Shown piece by piece: positions 1 to 12,976 of a DNA stretch of 48,779 nt (its first letter is position 1; every line of letters starts with the position of its first letter). The translations under genes were made by a program, and so were the position numbers. The notes beneath the pieces were generated by a model, which was given only the letters and a program-made list of their open reading frames with translations, searched no databases and was not told where the DNA came from. Origin of the DNA: Gammaproteobacteria bacterium (lineage in GTDB: Bacteria; Pseudomonadota; Gammaproteobacteria; Thiohalomonadales; Thiohalomonadaceae); assembly GCA_024709225.1 (NCBI GenBank), contig JANJXC010000053.1, forward strand, positions 1 through 48,779. The letters are read 5' to 3'.

Positions 1-2
1 GG

Positions 3-41
3 GTGCTGCCCGAGGGCGGTACGCTGGCGGTGTTGTTTTAG
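3..41 (+). CDS. C-terminal end of an upstream gene (partial)
   Basis: An open frame enters from the left edge and ends in TAG at 39-41, giving the residues VLPEGGTLAVLF. Twelve residues are too few to identify the protein. In related gammaproteobacteria folK (hydroxymethyldihydropterin pyrophosphokinase) often lies just upstream of this kinase-panB-panC-panD order, so folK is a context-only guess. The frame has the same orientation as the next gene but is separated from it by 161 bases containing a REP-like hairpin. Confidence 0.45.
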   Translation: MLPEGGTLAVLF

Positions 42-73
42 CATTGTGACTCTGCGGGCCTGGAGCCGTTCGA

Positions 74-147
74 CCCGTAGGAGCTAATGGTATGCGCGAC
101 CTGCCGCTGCCTCCGTACAAATCGCTAATACTATTCGCTCCTACGGG
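74..147. repeat. REP-like inverted repeat
   Basis: An 11-base arm CCCGTAGGAGC at 74-84 is matched by its exact reverse complement GCTCCTACGGG at 137-147. After one mismatch the arms share three more bases. The GTAGGAGC core resembles GTAG-headed REP sequences known in Pseudomonas and Xanthomonas relatives. It lies between two same-strand genes, where REP pairs commonly sit. Confidence 0.6.
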
Positions 148-202
148 GGATGTGTCCTCCTGGCGCAACACGACGACCCGAATGGCGTGATATCCTGAAA
201 CC

Positions 203-886
203 ATGAATCGTCCCCTGCGCCTGGATGCCTCTGTCGAGAAACAGTCCGCTCCCCGCTTCATCGTGGTGGAGGGGCCTATCGGCGTGGGCAAGACCACCCT
301 GGCGCGGCGTCTGGCCGAGACCTTCGGCAGTGAACTGATGCTGGAGGGGGCGGATGAGAATCCGTTCCTGGAACGTTTCTACCAGGACCCGCGCAGCGCC
401 GCCCTGCCGACCCAGCTGTTTTTCCTGTTCCAGCGTGCGCGCCAGTTGCAGTCCTGGCGCCAGGGCGACATGTTCGCGCCGGTGCGGGTGGCCGATTTCC
501 TGATGCAGAAGGATCGCCTGTTCGCCCAGATCACCCTGGACGACGACGAACTGCGCCTGTACGAGCAGGCCTATGAACATCTGACCCTGGATGCGCCGCT
601 GCCGGACCTGGTGATCTATCTGCAGGCGCCGGTAGAGGTGCTGCTCAACCGCATCGCCCACCGCAGCCGCAGCTATGAGCGCCAGCTGTCGGCCGACTAT
701 CTGCGCAAGGTGGCGGAGGCCTATACCCAGTTCTTCTATCAGTACAACGAGACGCCGCTGCTCATCGTCAACGCCACGGACATCAATCTGGCCCAGGGCG
801 ATGCCGACTATGCCCAGCTGCTGGAACAGGTGCGCTCCATGCGCAGCGGACGCCATTACTTCAATCCTTTGCCGCTGAAGCTGTGA
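203..886 (+). CDS. Deoxynucleoside kinase (dCK/dGK family)
   Basis: This 227-residue cytoplasmic enzyme would phosphorylate deoxynucleosides with ATP for nucleotide salvage. The P-loop GPIGVGKTT lies near residues 24-32. It is followed by the family's substrate-pocket region ([27 protein letters not shown]) and an arginine-rich lid ([10 protein letters not shown]) near residues 152-161. Length fits bacterial deoxyadenosine/deoxycytidine kinases. The stop TGA at 884-886 precedes the panB ATG by five bases, so the two are almost certainly co-transcribed. Linkage of this kinase to pantothenate genes is common in gammaproteobacteria. The preferred deoxynucleoside cannot be read from sequence alone. 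Confidence 0.88.
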   Translation: MNRPLRLDASVEKQSAPRFIVVEGPIGVGKTTLARRLAETFGSELMLEGADENPFLERFYQDPRSAALPTQLFFLFQRARQLQSWRQGDMFAPVRVADFLMQKDRLFAQITLDDDELRLYEQAYEHLTLDAPLPDLVIYLQAPVEVLLNRIAHRSRSYERQLSADYLRKVAEAYTQFFYQYNETPLLIVNATDINLAQGDADYAQLLEQVRSMRSGRHYFNPLPLKL

Positions 887-891
887 CCGTC

Positions 892-1689
892 ATGAATAAC
901 ATAACCCTGAGCACCCTGCGGCGCATGAAGCAGGCAGATGAGAAGTTCACCGCTCTCACCGCCTACGACGCCGCCTTTGCCCGCATCCTCGACGAGGCCG
1001 GGGTGGAGGTGCTGCTGGTAGGCGACTCGCTCGGCATGGTGGTGCAGGGCAAGGACACCACCCTGCCGGTGACCATGGACGAAATGGTGTATCACACGCA
1101 GATGGTGGCCCGCGGCAGCCAGCGCGCCCTGGTGATGACCGACATGCCGTTCCTGAGTTATGCCACGCCGCCGCAGGCGCTGGGCAACGCGGCACGCCTG
1201 ATGAAGGAGGGCGGCGCCCACTGCGTCAAGCTGGAGGTGCACGGCGGCATGGTGGATACGGTAAAGCACCTGGCCGATTACGGCGTGCCGGTGTGCGCCC
1301 ACCTCGGCCTGCTGCCGCAGACGGTGCACAAACTGGGCGGCTACAAGGTGCAGGGGCGCGATCGCGACAGTGCCAATGAAATGCTCGCCGCCGCCCAGGC
1401 CATGGCCCACGCCGGTGCCGACCTGCTGCTGCTGGAGTGCGTGCCCAGCGTGCTCGCCGCCGAGATCACCGCCGCGGTGGATATCCCGGTGATCGGCATC
1501 GGCGCCGGCCCCGACACCGACGGCCAGGTGCTGGTGCTGTACGACATGCTCGGCATCACCCCGGGCAAGCGGCCGAAATTCTCCATGGACTTCCTGCAGG
1601 CGGCCGGCTCCGTCGCCGGCGCCGTCGGCGCCTACGTCCAGGCGGTGAAGGACAAGCGCTTCCCCGGTCCGGAGCACAGCGTCGACTGA
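892..1689 (+). CDS. panB: 3-methyl-2-oxobutanoate hydroxymethyltransferase
   Basis: PanB transfers a hydroxymethyl group from 5,10-methylene-tetrahydrofolate to alpha-ketoisovalerate, giving ketopantoate, the first committed step to pantothenate and CoA. The start [14 protein letters not shown] and the segment [20 protein letters not shown] are typical. The metal-ligand region [14 protein letters not shown] and the downstream [21 protein letters not shown] are intact. At 265 residues the length is normal. A GTG at 883, overlapping the kinase stop, would add three residues; I prefer the ATG at 892 because PanB proteins usually begin close to the ITL motif. A 140-base inverted-repeat element separates it from panC. 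Confidence 0.97.
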   Translation: MNNITLSTLRRMKQADEKFTALTAYDAAFARILDEAGVEVLLVGDSLGMVVQGKDTTLPVTMDEMVYHTQMVARGSQRALVMTDMPFLSYATPPQALGNAARLMKEGGAHCVKLEVHGGMVDTVKHLADYGVPVCAHLGLLPQTVHKLGGYKVQGRDRDSANEMLAAAQAMAHAGADLLLLECVPSVLAAEITAAVDIPVIGIGAGPDTDGQVLVLYDMLGITPGKRPKFSMDFLQAAGSVAGAVGAYVQAVKDKRFPGPEHSVD

Positions 1690-1693
1690 AAAC

Positions 1694-1833
1694 ACCCTGT
1701 CGCAGAGACGCGGAGGCGCAGAGTTGTTATGTGATTAGAATGACGACCTGACAGCGGTATACCCCTGTCGCTGGGGGCAATCTCAACCAGTACTCAATTT
1801 TCACTCTGCGCTGCCGCGTCTCTGCGACAGGGT
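1694..1833. repeat. Inverted-repeat element between panB and panC
   Basis: Two 30-base arms, 1694-1723 and 1804-1833, are reverse complements at 28 of 30 positions. Each arm contains roughly 8-base units (CGCAGAGA, CGCGGAGG, CGCAGAG). The 80-base centre holds no gene. The left arm starts five bases after the panB stop codon and the right arm ends 18 bases before the panC ATG. The CGCAGAGACGC motif resembles dispersed intergenic repeats seen in many bacterial genomes. As RNA it could form a long hairpin inside the pan transcript. MITE-like insertion is my interpretation. Confidence 0.7.
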
Positions 1834-1851
1834 GGTTGTCAAAAGATATCC

Positions 1852-2703
1852 ATGCAAACCGTCACTACCATCGCTGAAATCCGTTCTCTCGTCGCTGCCT
1901 GGCGTGCCGCCGGCCGGCGTGTCGCCTTCGTGCCCACCATGGGCAATCTGCACGCCGGGCATATTCACCTCGTCACCGAGGCACGCCAGCGTGCCGACCG
2001 GGTGGTGGCGAGTATCTTCGTCAATCCGCTGCAGTTCGGTGTGAACGAGGACTTTTCCGCCTATCCGCGCACCCTGGCGGCGGATCAGGAAAAGCTGGCG
2101 GCGGCGGGCTGCGACCTGCTGTTTGCCCCCACCGAGCAGGAGATGTACCCGTTGGGGCGCGATGGTCTGAGCTATGTCGAGGTGCCGGGCCTGTCCGACA
2201 TCCTGTGCGGCGCCTGGCGCCCTGGCCATTTCCGCGGCGTGGCCACGGTGGTGAGCAAGCTGTTCCACATCGTGCAGCCCGACGTGGCGCTGTTCGGCGA
2301 GAAGGACTATCAGCAGCTGCTGGTGATTCGCCTGATGGTGCGCGACCTCGATATGCCGGTGGAGATCATCGGCGTGCCGACGGTGCGCGAGACGGATGGC
2401 CTGGCGATGAGTTCGCGCAACGGCTATCTCGCTGCCGGGGAGCGCCAGCTGGCCACCGAGATTCACGCCACCCTGCAGGCGCTGGCGGCGGAGGTGCGCA
2501 ACGGCGCGCACGACTACCCAGCGCTGGAGGCGGCGGCCATGAGGCACCTTGAGCAGGCAGGTTTCCGCCCCGATTATGTGAGTGTAAGGCGGGCGGAGGA
2601 CCTGGCCGTACCCCAGGGGGGGGAGCGCCGTCTGGTGGTGCTGGCCGCGGCGCGGCTGGGTGCTACGCGCCTGATTGATAACCTGCTGATTGATATCAGT
2701 TAA
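1852..2703 (+). CDS. panC: Pantothenate synthetase (pantoate-beta-alanine ligase)
   Basis: PanC joins pantoate and beta-alanine at the cost of ATP, through a pantoyl-adenylate intermediate. The nucleotide-binding motif [12 protein letters not shown] (residues about 26-37) carries the HIGH-like His-x-x-His signature. [29 protein letters not shown] and the KMSK-like segment LAMSSRN are all present. The length of 283 residues is standard. Translation begins just downstream of the right arm of the repeat element, and no strong Shine-Dalgarno sequence is visible before this ATG, so expression relative to panB may be altered. Confidence 0.97.
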   Translation: MQTVTTIAEIRSLVAAWRAAGRRVAFVPTMGNLHAGHIHLVTEARQRADRVVASIFVNPLQFGVNEDFSAYPRTLAADQEKLAAAGCDLLFAPTEQEMYPLGRDGLSYVEVPGLSDILCGAWRPGHFRGVATVVSKLFHIVQPDVALFGEKDYQQLLVIRLMVRDLDMPVEIIGVPTVRETDGLAMSSRNGYLAAGERQLATEIHATLQALAAEVRNGAHDYPALEAAAMRHLEQAGFRPDYVSVRRAEDLAVPQGGERRLVVLAAARLGATRLIDNLLIDIS

Positions 2704-2802
2704 TTTTCATAAAAATGGCGGCAATTGCGATTTTTCATTGAACCGGGGCGGGCGAAGCCCCATAATTGCCACCCCTGTTTTGTGACGAAACGAGCTTGAC
2801 CC

Positions 2803-3183
2803 ATGCACCTGACCATGCTCAAAGCCAAACTGCACCGCGCCCGGGTGACCCACTCGGAGCTGGAGTACGAGGGCTCGTGCGCCATCGACGGCAAGCTGCT
2901 GGATCTGGCAGGGATCCGCGAGTACGAGCAGATCCAGATCTACAACGTGACCAATGGCGAGCGCTTCACCACCTACGCCATTCGCGCCGAGGACGGCTCG
3001 CGCGTCATTTCCATCAACGGCGCCGCCGCCCACAAGGCCTCGCCCAGGGATGTGATCATCATCTGCGCCTTCGTCGGCCTGAGCCAGCAGGAACTGGCCA
3101 CCTACAAGCCGACCCTGGTCTACCTGGATGAGAACAACAACGTCATCCGCACGGCGAATACCATTCCTGTACAAGCCGCATAG
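2803..3183 (+). CDS. panD: Aspartate 1-decarboxylase proenzyme
   Basis: PanD makes beta-alanine from aspartate, the second substrate of PanC, so the window encodes most of the route to pantothenate (panE/ilvC is not here). The protein has 126 residues. The self-cleavage site Gly24-Ser25 lies in EYEGSCAID; in this family cleavage turns Ser25 into the pyruvoyl cofactor. Conserved [10 protein letters not shown] and the GAAAH segment (NGAAAHKA) are present. The start [16 protein letters not shown] matches the family N-terminus. A 9-bp hairpin overlaps its stop codon. Confidence 0.97.
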   Translation: MHLTMLKAKLHRARVTHSELEYEGSCAIDGKLLDLAGIREYEQIQIYNVTNGERFTTYAIRAEDGSRVISINGAAAHKASPRDVIIICAFVGLSQQELATYKPTLVYLDENNNVIRTANTIPVQAA

Positions 3184-3191
3184 CGGCTTGT
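3171..3191 (+). terminator. Hairpin across the panD stop codon
   Basis: ACAAGCCGC (3171-3179) pairs with GCGGCTTGT (3183-3191) around a three-base loop that contains part of the TAG stop. There is no clear U-tract after it, so it is a candidate weak terminator or 3'-end protection hairpin, not a proven one. Confidence 0.4.
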
Positions 3192-3196
3192 CGTCG

Positions 3197-3297
3197 CAAG
3201 TTACAAGTTTCAAGTTGCAAGCGAACGGGTTGATTAGGTTCAACCGTGCGCGCAGCGCACTCCACCCACTTGAAACTTGTTACTTGTAACTTGCCAC

Positions 3298-3298
<1 letters not shown>
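3197..3298. repeat. Heptamer-arm inverted repeat element A
   Basis: The left arm (3197-3221) is built of 7-base units CAAGTTA, CAAGTTT, CAAGTTG, CAAG. The right arm (3267-3298) carries similar units on the opposite strand and runs into the ppc stop codon at 3298-3300. Between them, 3241-3262 contains the short palindrome GTGCGC-GCA-GCGCAC. That 22-base core recurs exactly in element B (17300-17321). The right arm, read on the minus strand, matches the repeat after flgE (40808-40841) at 32 of 34 positions. The element fills the gap between the convergent panD and ppc genes. Confidence 0.7.
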
Positions 3299-6090
<2,792 letters not shown>

Positions 6091-6179
6091 GATTGGTGGC
6101 CTGTTTCCCGCCTGCCGCGGGATGATGGATATCGGTGACGGCATGTGCCGCTTGCACAGGGGGCGGTAGTATACCCGAA

Positions 6180-6196
6180 AGGGCAGTTATTGCCCT
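6180..6196 (-). terminator. Small hairpin between glgA and ppc
   Basis: AGGGCA (6180-6185) and TGCCCT (6191-6196) form a 6-bp stem with a 5-base loop. On the minus strand it lies just after glgA and is followed by TTTC. It could be a weak glgA terminator or belong to the ppc promoter region. The signal is modest. Confidence 0.3.
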
Positions 6197-6247
6197 CTGG
6201 CAACATTTGGTCGCACACGCTCTGGTCCGCGGCAGGGGCGCTGAAGT

Positions 6248-7726
6248 CTACGGGCGCGGAGCGACGCTGTGCAGTGTGTCTGTGCGGCGGCGCTGGTACA
6301 AGGCCTGGTACTGCCGGGCGCTCTGCTCCCAGCTGAAGTCGTGTTGCATGCCGGTCAGCATCACCTGGCGCCAGGCTGCGGGCTCGCGGTACAAGCCCAG
6401 CGCCTGGTTGATGGCAGTGAGCAGGGCGCCGCTGTCGGCGGCATCGAACACGAAGCCGGTGGCGCTGCCGTTGGCCAGGGTGGCGGCGTCGGCATGCACC
6501 ACGGTGTCGGCCAGCCCGCCGGTGCGGCGCACCACCGGGACGGTGCCGTAGCGCAGGCTGTAGATCTGGTTCAGGCCGCAGGGTTCGAAGCGCGACGGCA
6601 TGAGGAAGATGTCGGCGCCGGCCTCCACCAGGTGGGCATAACGCTCGTCATAGCCGATGAAGGCACCCACCTGATCCGGATGGTGGTCCGCCAGGTCGCG
6701 GAAGGCCTGTTCATAGGAGGCCGCACCGGTACCCACCACCGCCACCTGCACCCCCTGCAGCAGCAGCTCCGGTAGGACCGCCAGCACCAGATCAATGCCT
6801 TTCTGCTCCACCATGCGCCCGACCAGGCCGAGCAGCGGGACGTCCGGCTCCACCGGCAGGGCGAACTGCTGTTGCAGCGCCGCCTTGTTCTTCTTCTTGC
6901 CGGCCAGCCTGGCCGGGCTGTAGTGGTGCGGGATGAGCGGGTCGTGCGCGGGGTCCCAGGCACTGTAATCGATACCGTTGAGGATGCCGTGCAGGCGCTC
7001 GGCGCGGTGGTTGAGCACGCCTTCCAGGCCATAGGCAAATTCGGCGCTGCGGATCTCCTGGGCATAGGTGGGGCTGACGGTGGTGATCCAGTCGGCAAAG
7101 GCCAGCCCGCCCTTGAGGAAATTGAACTGGTTGTGAAATTCCATCGCCTGCCAGTGCCACAGCGTCCCGGGCAGGCCCAGGGCGGTGAAGGTCGCATAGG
7201 GAAACAGGCCCTGATAGGCCATGTTGTGGATGGTGAACACGGTGTCGGGCCGTGATTCCTCCTGCGCCAGCAGGGCAGGGACCAGCCCGGTCTGCCAGTC
7301 GTTGCAGTGCACCACATCGGGGCGCCAGCCCAGGCCGGCGCGATCCTGGGCCAGTTCGACGATGGCGCGGGCAAACAGGGTGAAACGGGCCGCATTGTCC
7401 GGCCAGTCGCGGCCGTCCGGGCCGAGATAGGGATTGCCGTCGCGATCGAAGAAGGCCGGTGCATCCACCAGCCACACCGGCAGCCTGGTCTGCGGCAGCA
7501 CGGTTTCGAGGATGCGCACCGGCGCCGTGACGCCAGGCAGCGCGAACTCGGCCACCACGGGCAATACCGGCAGGCGCTGCAGCACTGCACGGTAGGCCGG
7601 CAGCACCAGGCGTACATCGTCGCCGAGCGCCTGCAGCACCGGCGGCAGCGAGCCGCTGACGTCGGCCAGGCCGCCGGTCTTGATCAGCGGATGGGCCTCG
7701 CTGCTGGCAAACAGGATTCGCGCCAT
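6248..7726 (-). CDS. glgA: Glycogen synthase (ADP-glucose type)
   Basis: GlgA (GT5) extends alpha-1,4-glucan using ADP-glucose. The N-terminal KTGG motif is at residues 16-19 (HPLIKTGGLADVSG). Further family landmarks are VVHCNDWQTGL, the GINAV-like NGIDYSAWDP and the C-terminal nucleotide-sugar region FEPCGLNQIYSLRYGTVPVV. At 492 residues the length is normal. It is divergent from the dehydrogenase gene at 7797, with only 70 bases between start codons, so both promoters must lie in that gap. No glgB, glgC or glgP is beside it; the debranching enzyme at 27726 is the other glycogen enzyme here. Confidence 0.96.
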   Translation of the reverse strand: MARILFASSEAHPLIKTGGLADVSGSLPPVLQALGDDVRLVLPAYRAVLQRLPVLPVVAEFALPGVTAPVRILETVLPQTRLPVWLVDAPAFFDRDGNPYLGPDGRDWPDNAARFTLFARAIVELAQDRAGLGWRPDVVHCNDWQTGLVPALLAQEESRPDTVFTIHNMAYQGLFPYATFTALGLPGTLWHWQAMEFHNQFNFLKGGLAFADWITTVSPTYAQEIRSAEFAYGLEGVLNHRAERLHGILNGIDYSAWDPAHDPLIPHHYSPARLAGKKKNKAALQQQFALPVEPDVPLLGLVGRMVEQKGIDLVLAVLPELLLQGVQVAVVGTGAASYEQAFRDLADHHPDQVGAFIGYDERYAHLVEAGADIFLMPSRFEPCGLNQIYSLRYGTVPVVRRTGGLADTVVHADAATLANGSATGFVFDAADSGALLTAINQALGLYREPAAWRQVMLTGMQHDFSWEQSARQYQALYQRRRTDTLHSVAPRP

Positions 7727-7796
7727 ATTTAAATGTTATCGTGAGAAAGTTCGACAAGGGCACCTATGGTAAACCAATGGGACGGAGGGGCAAGCG

Positions 7797-8702
7797 ATGA
7801 AGATGGCGATGATCGGTCTGGGCAAGATGGGCGGCAACATGGTGCGCCGCCTGCGCCGCCACGGCATCGAGGTGGTGGGCTACAATCGCTCGCCGGAGGT
7901 CGTGCGCCAGCTCGCGGCGGCGGAGGGGATGCTGGCCGCGGCCTCGGCCGCCGAGGCCGTACGCGCCCTGCCGACGCCGCGGGTGGTGTGGCTGATGCTG
8001 CCCAGCGGTTCGCCCACCGAGCAGATGATCCACCAGCTGATTCCGCTGCTGGAGGCGGGCGATATCCTGGTGGACGGCGGCAACTCCAATTACCACGATT
8101 CCCAGCACCGCGGCGCGCTGCTCGCCGGGCACGACATCCATTTTGTCGACGTCGGCACCTCCGGCGGCGTATGGGGCCTGGACAAGGGCTACTGCCTGAT
8201 GGCCGGCGGTGCCCCTGATGCCGTCAGGGCGCTGCACCCGCTGTTCGACGCCCTGGCACCGGAAAACGGCTGGGCCCACGTCGGCCCGATCGGCGCCGGC
8301 CACTTCACCAAGATGGTTCACAACGGCATCGAATACGGCATGATGCAGGCCTATGCGGAGGGCTTTGCGCTGTTGCGCGGCAAGCAGGAGTTCAGCCTCG
8401 ACCTGGCGCGGATTGCCGAACTGTGGCGCCACGGCTCGGTGGTGCGCAGCTGGCTGCTCGATCTCACCGCCGACGCCCTGGCGAATGATCAGGAGCTGAC
8501 GGACATCGCCCCGGTGGTGGCGGATTCCGGCGAAGGCCGCTGGACCGCCATCGAGGCCATCGACCAGGGCGTCGCCCTGCCGGTGATCTCGCTGGCCCTG
8601 CAGATGCGCTTCGCCAGCCAGGATGCCGAGGGCTATCCGGCAAAGCTGTTGGCGATGATGCGCAATGCGTTTGGTGGGCATAAGGTGGAAAAGGGGCATT
8701 GA
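7797..8702 (+). CDS. gnd: 6-phosphogluconate dehydrogenase, short (GntZ-like) form
   Basis: This enzyme would oxidatively decarboxylate 6-phosphogluconate to ribulose 5-phosphate. At 301 residues it belongs to the short class, not the roughly 470-residue Gnd. The Rossmann start GLGKMGGNMVRRL is near residues 6-18. The substrate loop VDGGNSNYHDS, SGGVWG and the catalytic segment GAGHFTKMVHNGIEYGMMQ follow. After beta-2 the sequence is GYNRSPE; an Asn-Arg-Ser at this point is typical of NADP-binding Gnd, whereas many short forms carry an acidic residue and use NAD. A GGAGG Shine-Dalgarno lies at about 7786. zwf follows after a repeat-rich gap. Confidence 0.93.
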   Translation: MKMAMIGLGKMGGNMVRRLRRHGIEVVGYNRSPEVVRQLAAAEGMLAAASAAEAVRALPTPRVVWLMLPSGSPTEQMIHQLIPLLEAGDILVDGGNSNYHDSQHRGALLAGHDIHFVDVGTSGGVWGLDKGYCLMAGGAPDAVRALHPLFDALAPENGWAHVGPIGAGHFTKMVHNGIEYGMMQAYAEGFALLRGKQEFSLDLARIAELWRHGSVVRSWLLDLTADALANDQELTDIAPVVADSGEGRWTAIEAIDQGVALPVISLALQMRFASQDAEGYPAKLLAMMRNAFGGHKVEKGH

Positions 8703-8793
8703 TTGGGCGATGTGCGTCGGCGGTGTCTGATGGGGCATTGGTTTTGTGCGCTGCGCGGGTTGATTTTGATGCGGGGAGCCGCCCCGCGCGCGG

Positions 8794-8825
8794 GTCACTT
8801 TCTTTGTCCCGCCAAAGAAAGTAAC
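8794..8825. repeat. CACTTTCTTTG/CAAAGAAAGT inverted repeat in the gnd-zwf gap
   Basis: Arms 8794-8806 and 8813-8825 are complementary at 12 of 13 positions. The motif GTAACCAAAGAAA and the following ATGTCTCGCCCTCCGGG-type sequence resemble a dispersed intergenic repeat common in Xanthomonas, Pseudomonas and relatives. The rest of the 426-base gap (8703-9128) is repeat-like, with several short palindromic GC-rich stretches and open frames on both strands that look spurious. I see no convincing gene in it. The zwf promoter must lie here or upstream. Confidence 0.65.
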
Positions 8826-9128
8826 CAAAGAAATGCGGCCCCGATGTCTCGCCCTCCGGGTTCATTCGGCACATCCTTGTGCCTCACCCTTCGGGCAGCC
8901 TGCGGCTGTGCGAATCAGCTATCCTGCCGATTCGTCCCTGCGCTACTCGCCCGAGGCAGGTTCCTCCGACAGCATATCCCTGTGCTGACGGAGGAATGCG
9001 CGCCATCCATGGCGCGCCCCCTGCGGGCTATTCCGCCTCGGGCTGCGTTGCTCCGCGAGACATAGGGGAATGGACATGCGTCGTGCCGACGTGTTGGGCA
9101 AACAGGACAGATTAGTCAGGGAGTAGCA

Positions 9129-10622
9129 ATGATCGACCCATGCACCTTCGTGATCTTCGGTGCCACCGGCAATCTGGCGGCCAACAAGCTGTTGCCGGCG
9201 CTGTATCATCTGGAGGAGGCGCAGCGCTTGCCGGAGGCGATGCGCATACTGTGCTTCGGGCGCCGTGAATATGGCGACGACGCCTGGCGCGCGGAGGTGG
9301 AGGCGACGCTGATACCGCGGGCGCGGCACGGCCTGAAGCCGGAGGTGATGCAGCGTTTCGCGCAGCGCGTACATTACTTTCAGGGCGACCTCGGCGATGT
9401 GGAGTCCTACCACCGCCTGCGCCGCGTCCTCAGCGAGGGCACGCACTTCCCCGATAACGTGGTGTTCTACATGGCGATCCGCCCGGCCGAGTTCGGCATG
9501 GTGGGCGAGCTGCTGGCGCAGAGCGGGCTCAATACCGAGGATTCCGGCTGGCGCCGGGTGGTGATCGAAAAGCCCTTCGGTTATGACCTGGAGAGCGCGC
9601 AGATTCTGGAGGAGAAACTGCACCGCAGCTTCAGCGAGTCGCAGCTCTACCGCATCGATCACTACCTGGGCAAGAGCACGGTGCAGAACGTGCTGGTGTT
9701 CCGCTTTGCCAACCTGATGCTGGAACCCTTGTGGAACCGCAACTACATCGACCACGTGCAGATCACCCATGCCGAGTCGAAGGGAATTGAAAGCCGTGCC
9801 GACTACTATGACGGTGCCGGCGCCCTGCGCGACATGCTGCAAAGTCATTTATTGCAGATGCTGACCCTGGTGGCGATGGAGCCGCCAGCGGCGCTGGACG
9901 CCGAGTCGCTGCGCGACGAGAAGGTGAAGGTGCTGAAGTCGATCCGGCCGATCCCGCCCAGCGCGGTGCATGCCCATGCCTTCCGTGCCCAGTATGCACG
10001 CGGGTTGGTGAAGGGCGGCAAGGTGCCCGGTTACCTGGATGAGGAGGGCGTCGGACCGCACAGTACCACCGAGACCTATGCCGCGCTCAAGTTCTATATC
10101 GACAATTGGCGTTGGCGCAACGTGCCGTTTTACATCCGCACCGGCAAGCGCATGGCGGCGGATACGTCGATGATCGCCATCCGCTTCAAACATCCGCCGC
10201 AGCAGCTGTTTCGCCGCACCCAGGTCGACCAGCTCAAGCCCAACTGGCTGCTGCTGTCGATCCAGCCGCAGGAGTGTCTGCGCGTGGAGATTCAGGTGAA
10301 GGTGCCGGGCCTGGAGATGCGCACCGGCACCACCCGGCTCGACGCCGCCTATTGCGGACTGGCGCAGCGCCAGCTCGATGCCTACGAGGCGCTGCTGCTG
10401 GATGTGATCGAGGGCGACCATTCGCTGTTCCTACGCTACGACGAGGTGCGCTGGGCCTGGCAGGTGGTGGACCCGATCCTCAAGGTCTGGTCCATGGAGC
10501 GTGATTTCATTCATACCTATCCGGCCGGTTCCATGGGGCCGCAGGAGGCCAACCGGCTGTTCGACCGGGAAGACCAACACTGGCGCGACTCGCTGGACGC
10601 GCCGGACGAAGACAACATCTAG
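9129..10622 (+). CDS. zwf: Glucose-6-phosphate 1-dehydrogenase
   Basis: Zwf oxidises glucose 6-phosphate to 6-phosphogluconolactone and supplies NADPH. The coenzyme fold starts [20 protein letters not shown] (residues about 7-26). The substrate-binding and catalytic motif RIDHYLGK lies near residues 175-182, followed by [20 protein letters not shown]. Length (497 residues) is typical. The upstream sequence ends in a weak GGGAGT Shine-Dalgarno. pgi starts 14 bases downstream, so zwf-pgi form an operon; the dehydrogenase at 7797 completes the oxidative pentose phosphate branch. No lactonase gene (pgl) is seen here. Confidence 0.97.
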   Translation: MIDPCTFVIFGATGNLAANKLLPALYHLEEAQRLPEAMRILCFGRREYGDDAWRAEVEATLIPRARHGLKPEVMQRFAQRVHYFQGDLGDVESYHRLRRVLSEGTHFPDNVVFYMAIRPAEFGMVGELLAQSGLNTEDSGWRRVVIEKPFGYDLESAQILEEKLHRSFSESQLYRIDHYLGKSTVQNVLVFRFANLMLEPLWNRNYIDHVQITHAESKGIESRADYYDGAGALRDMLQSHLLQMLTLVAMEPPAALDAESLRDEKVKVLKSIRPIPPSAVHAHAFRAQYARGLVKGGKVPGYLDEEGVGPHSTTETYAALKFYIDNWRWRNVPFYIRTGKRMAADTSMIAIRFKHPPQQLFRRTQVDQLKPNWLLLSIQPQECLRVEIQVKVPGLEMRTGTTRLDAAYCGLAQRQLDAYEALLLDVIEGDHSLFLRYDEVRWAWQVVDPILKVWSMERDFIHTYPAGSMGPQEANRLFDREDQHWRDSLDAPDEDNI

Positions 10623-10636
10623 GAAAGGAAACAGGA

Positions 10637-12280
<1,644 letters not shown>

Positions 12281-12310
12281 TGAATACGTTTTCCGTTTTC
12301 AGCAACAGTT

Positions 12311-12334
12311 AACGGACAACGGACAACGGACAAC
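12311..12334. repeat. Tandem AACGGAC heptamers after pgi
   Basis: Three exact copies of AACGGAC plus AAC occupy 12311-12334. A degenerate counterpart on the other strand (CGTTTTCCGTTTTC, about 12288-12301) lies 10 bases upstream, so the region resembles the heptamer-arm inverted repeats elsewhere in the window. A separate 9-bp inverted repeat, ATCACCGGC (12344-12352) with GCCGGTGAT (12365-12373), follows; it has no U-tract. A TATAAT hexamer sits at 12340-12345, without a good -35. Confidence 0.55.
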
Positions 12335-12441
12335 ATTGTTATAATCACCGGCGGCCACTCCCAAGCCGGTGATGGCCTTCACTCCAGGGGAAAGGCATCA
12401 CGCAACACGGTGCCACCAACAACAAGCAAGGAGCTGTCGTT

Positions 12442-12963
12442 ATGGAATCGATGAATCCCTATCAGGCGCCGGCGGCCGACGTTTCCGCCATTCCCGGCAA
12501 TGCCGGTGTCGATGAAACCGGACCGTTCTCGCCCAAGGGCCGCTTCGGGCGTCTGAGCTACATCGCCTGGGGCATGCTGCTGGGCTTCGGCGGTTTCATC
12601 CTCATGGTGCTGCTCGGTGGCGGCATGGCTGCACTGGACCCGTCGGCGGTCGGCGCCATGGGGCCACTGGCGATGGTCATTCAGTTCGCCCTGCTGGCGG
12701 TGATGATCCTGTTTGCCATCCGCCGCCTGCATGACTTCAACGCCTCCGGCTGGTGGAGCCTGCTGTTCATCGTCCCCATCGCCAATATGATTTTCGGTCT
12801 GGTGCTGGTGTTCAAGGGCGGCACCGAGGGTGCCAATCGCTACGCCGCACCGCGCATGACCCGCGGCTGGGAGAAGGTGCTCGGCTACATCGGCATCGGC
12901 TTCATGATCCTCGGTGTGATCGGCGTCATCGCCGCCGTCCTCATCCCGACGCTCGCCAGCTGA
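12442..12963 (+). CDS. DUF805 family membrane protein
   Basis: This 173-residue inner-membrane protein has no assigned biochemical role. After a soluble N-terminus comes FSPKGRFGRLSYIAW, the DUF805 opening motif. About four hydrophobic segments follow, with the characteristic RRLHDFNASGWW between helices. The tail has KGGTEGANRYAAP, also typical of the family. A last hydrophobic helix follows it at the C-terminus. An AGGAG Shine-Dalgarno lies about nine bases before the ATG. It leads a set of closely packed membrane genes ending with moxR and a DUF58 gene. Confidence 0.85.
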   Translation: MESMNPYQAPAADVSAIPGNAGVDETGPFSPKGRFGRLSYIAWGMLLGFGGFILMVLLGGGMAALDPSAVGAMGPLAMVIQFALLAVMILFAIRRLHDFNASGWWSLLFIVPIANMIFGLVLVFKGGTEGANRYAAPRMTRGWEKVLGYIGIGFMILGVIGVIAAVLIPTLAS

Positions 12964-12976
12964 TACCCCTCCTTCG

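Noticed and set aside
6091..6144. Longer N-terminus for ppc (start at 6144)
   Set aside because: The added residues are unlike PEPC N-termini, and the family start motif begins at 6090.
8703..9065. Possible small gene between gnd and zwf
   Set aside because: The frame lies in an interspersed repeat, lacks a Shine-Dalgarno site and does not resemble a protein family.
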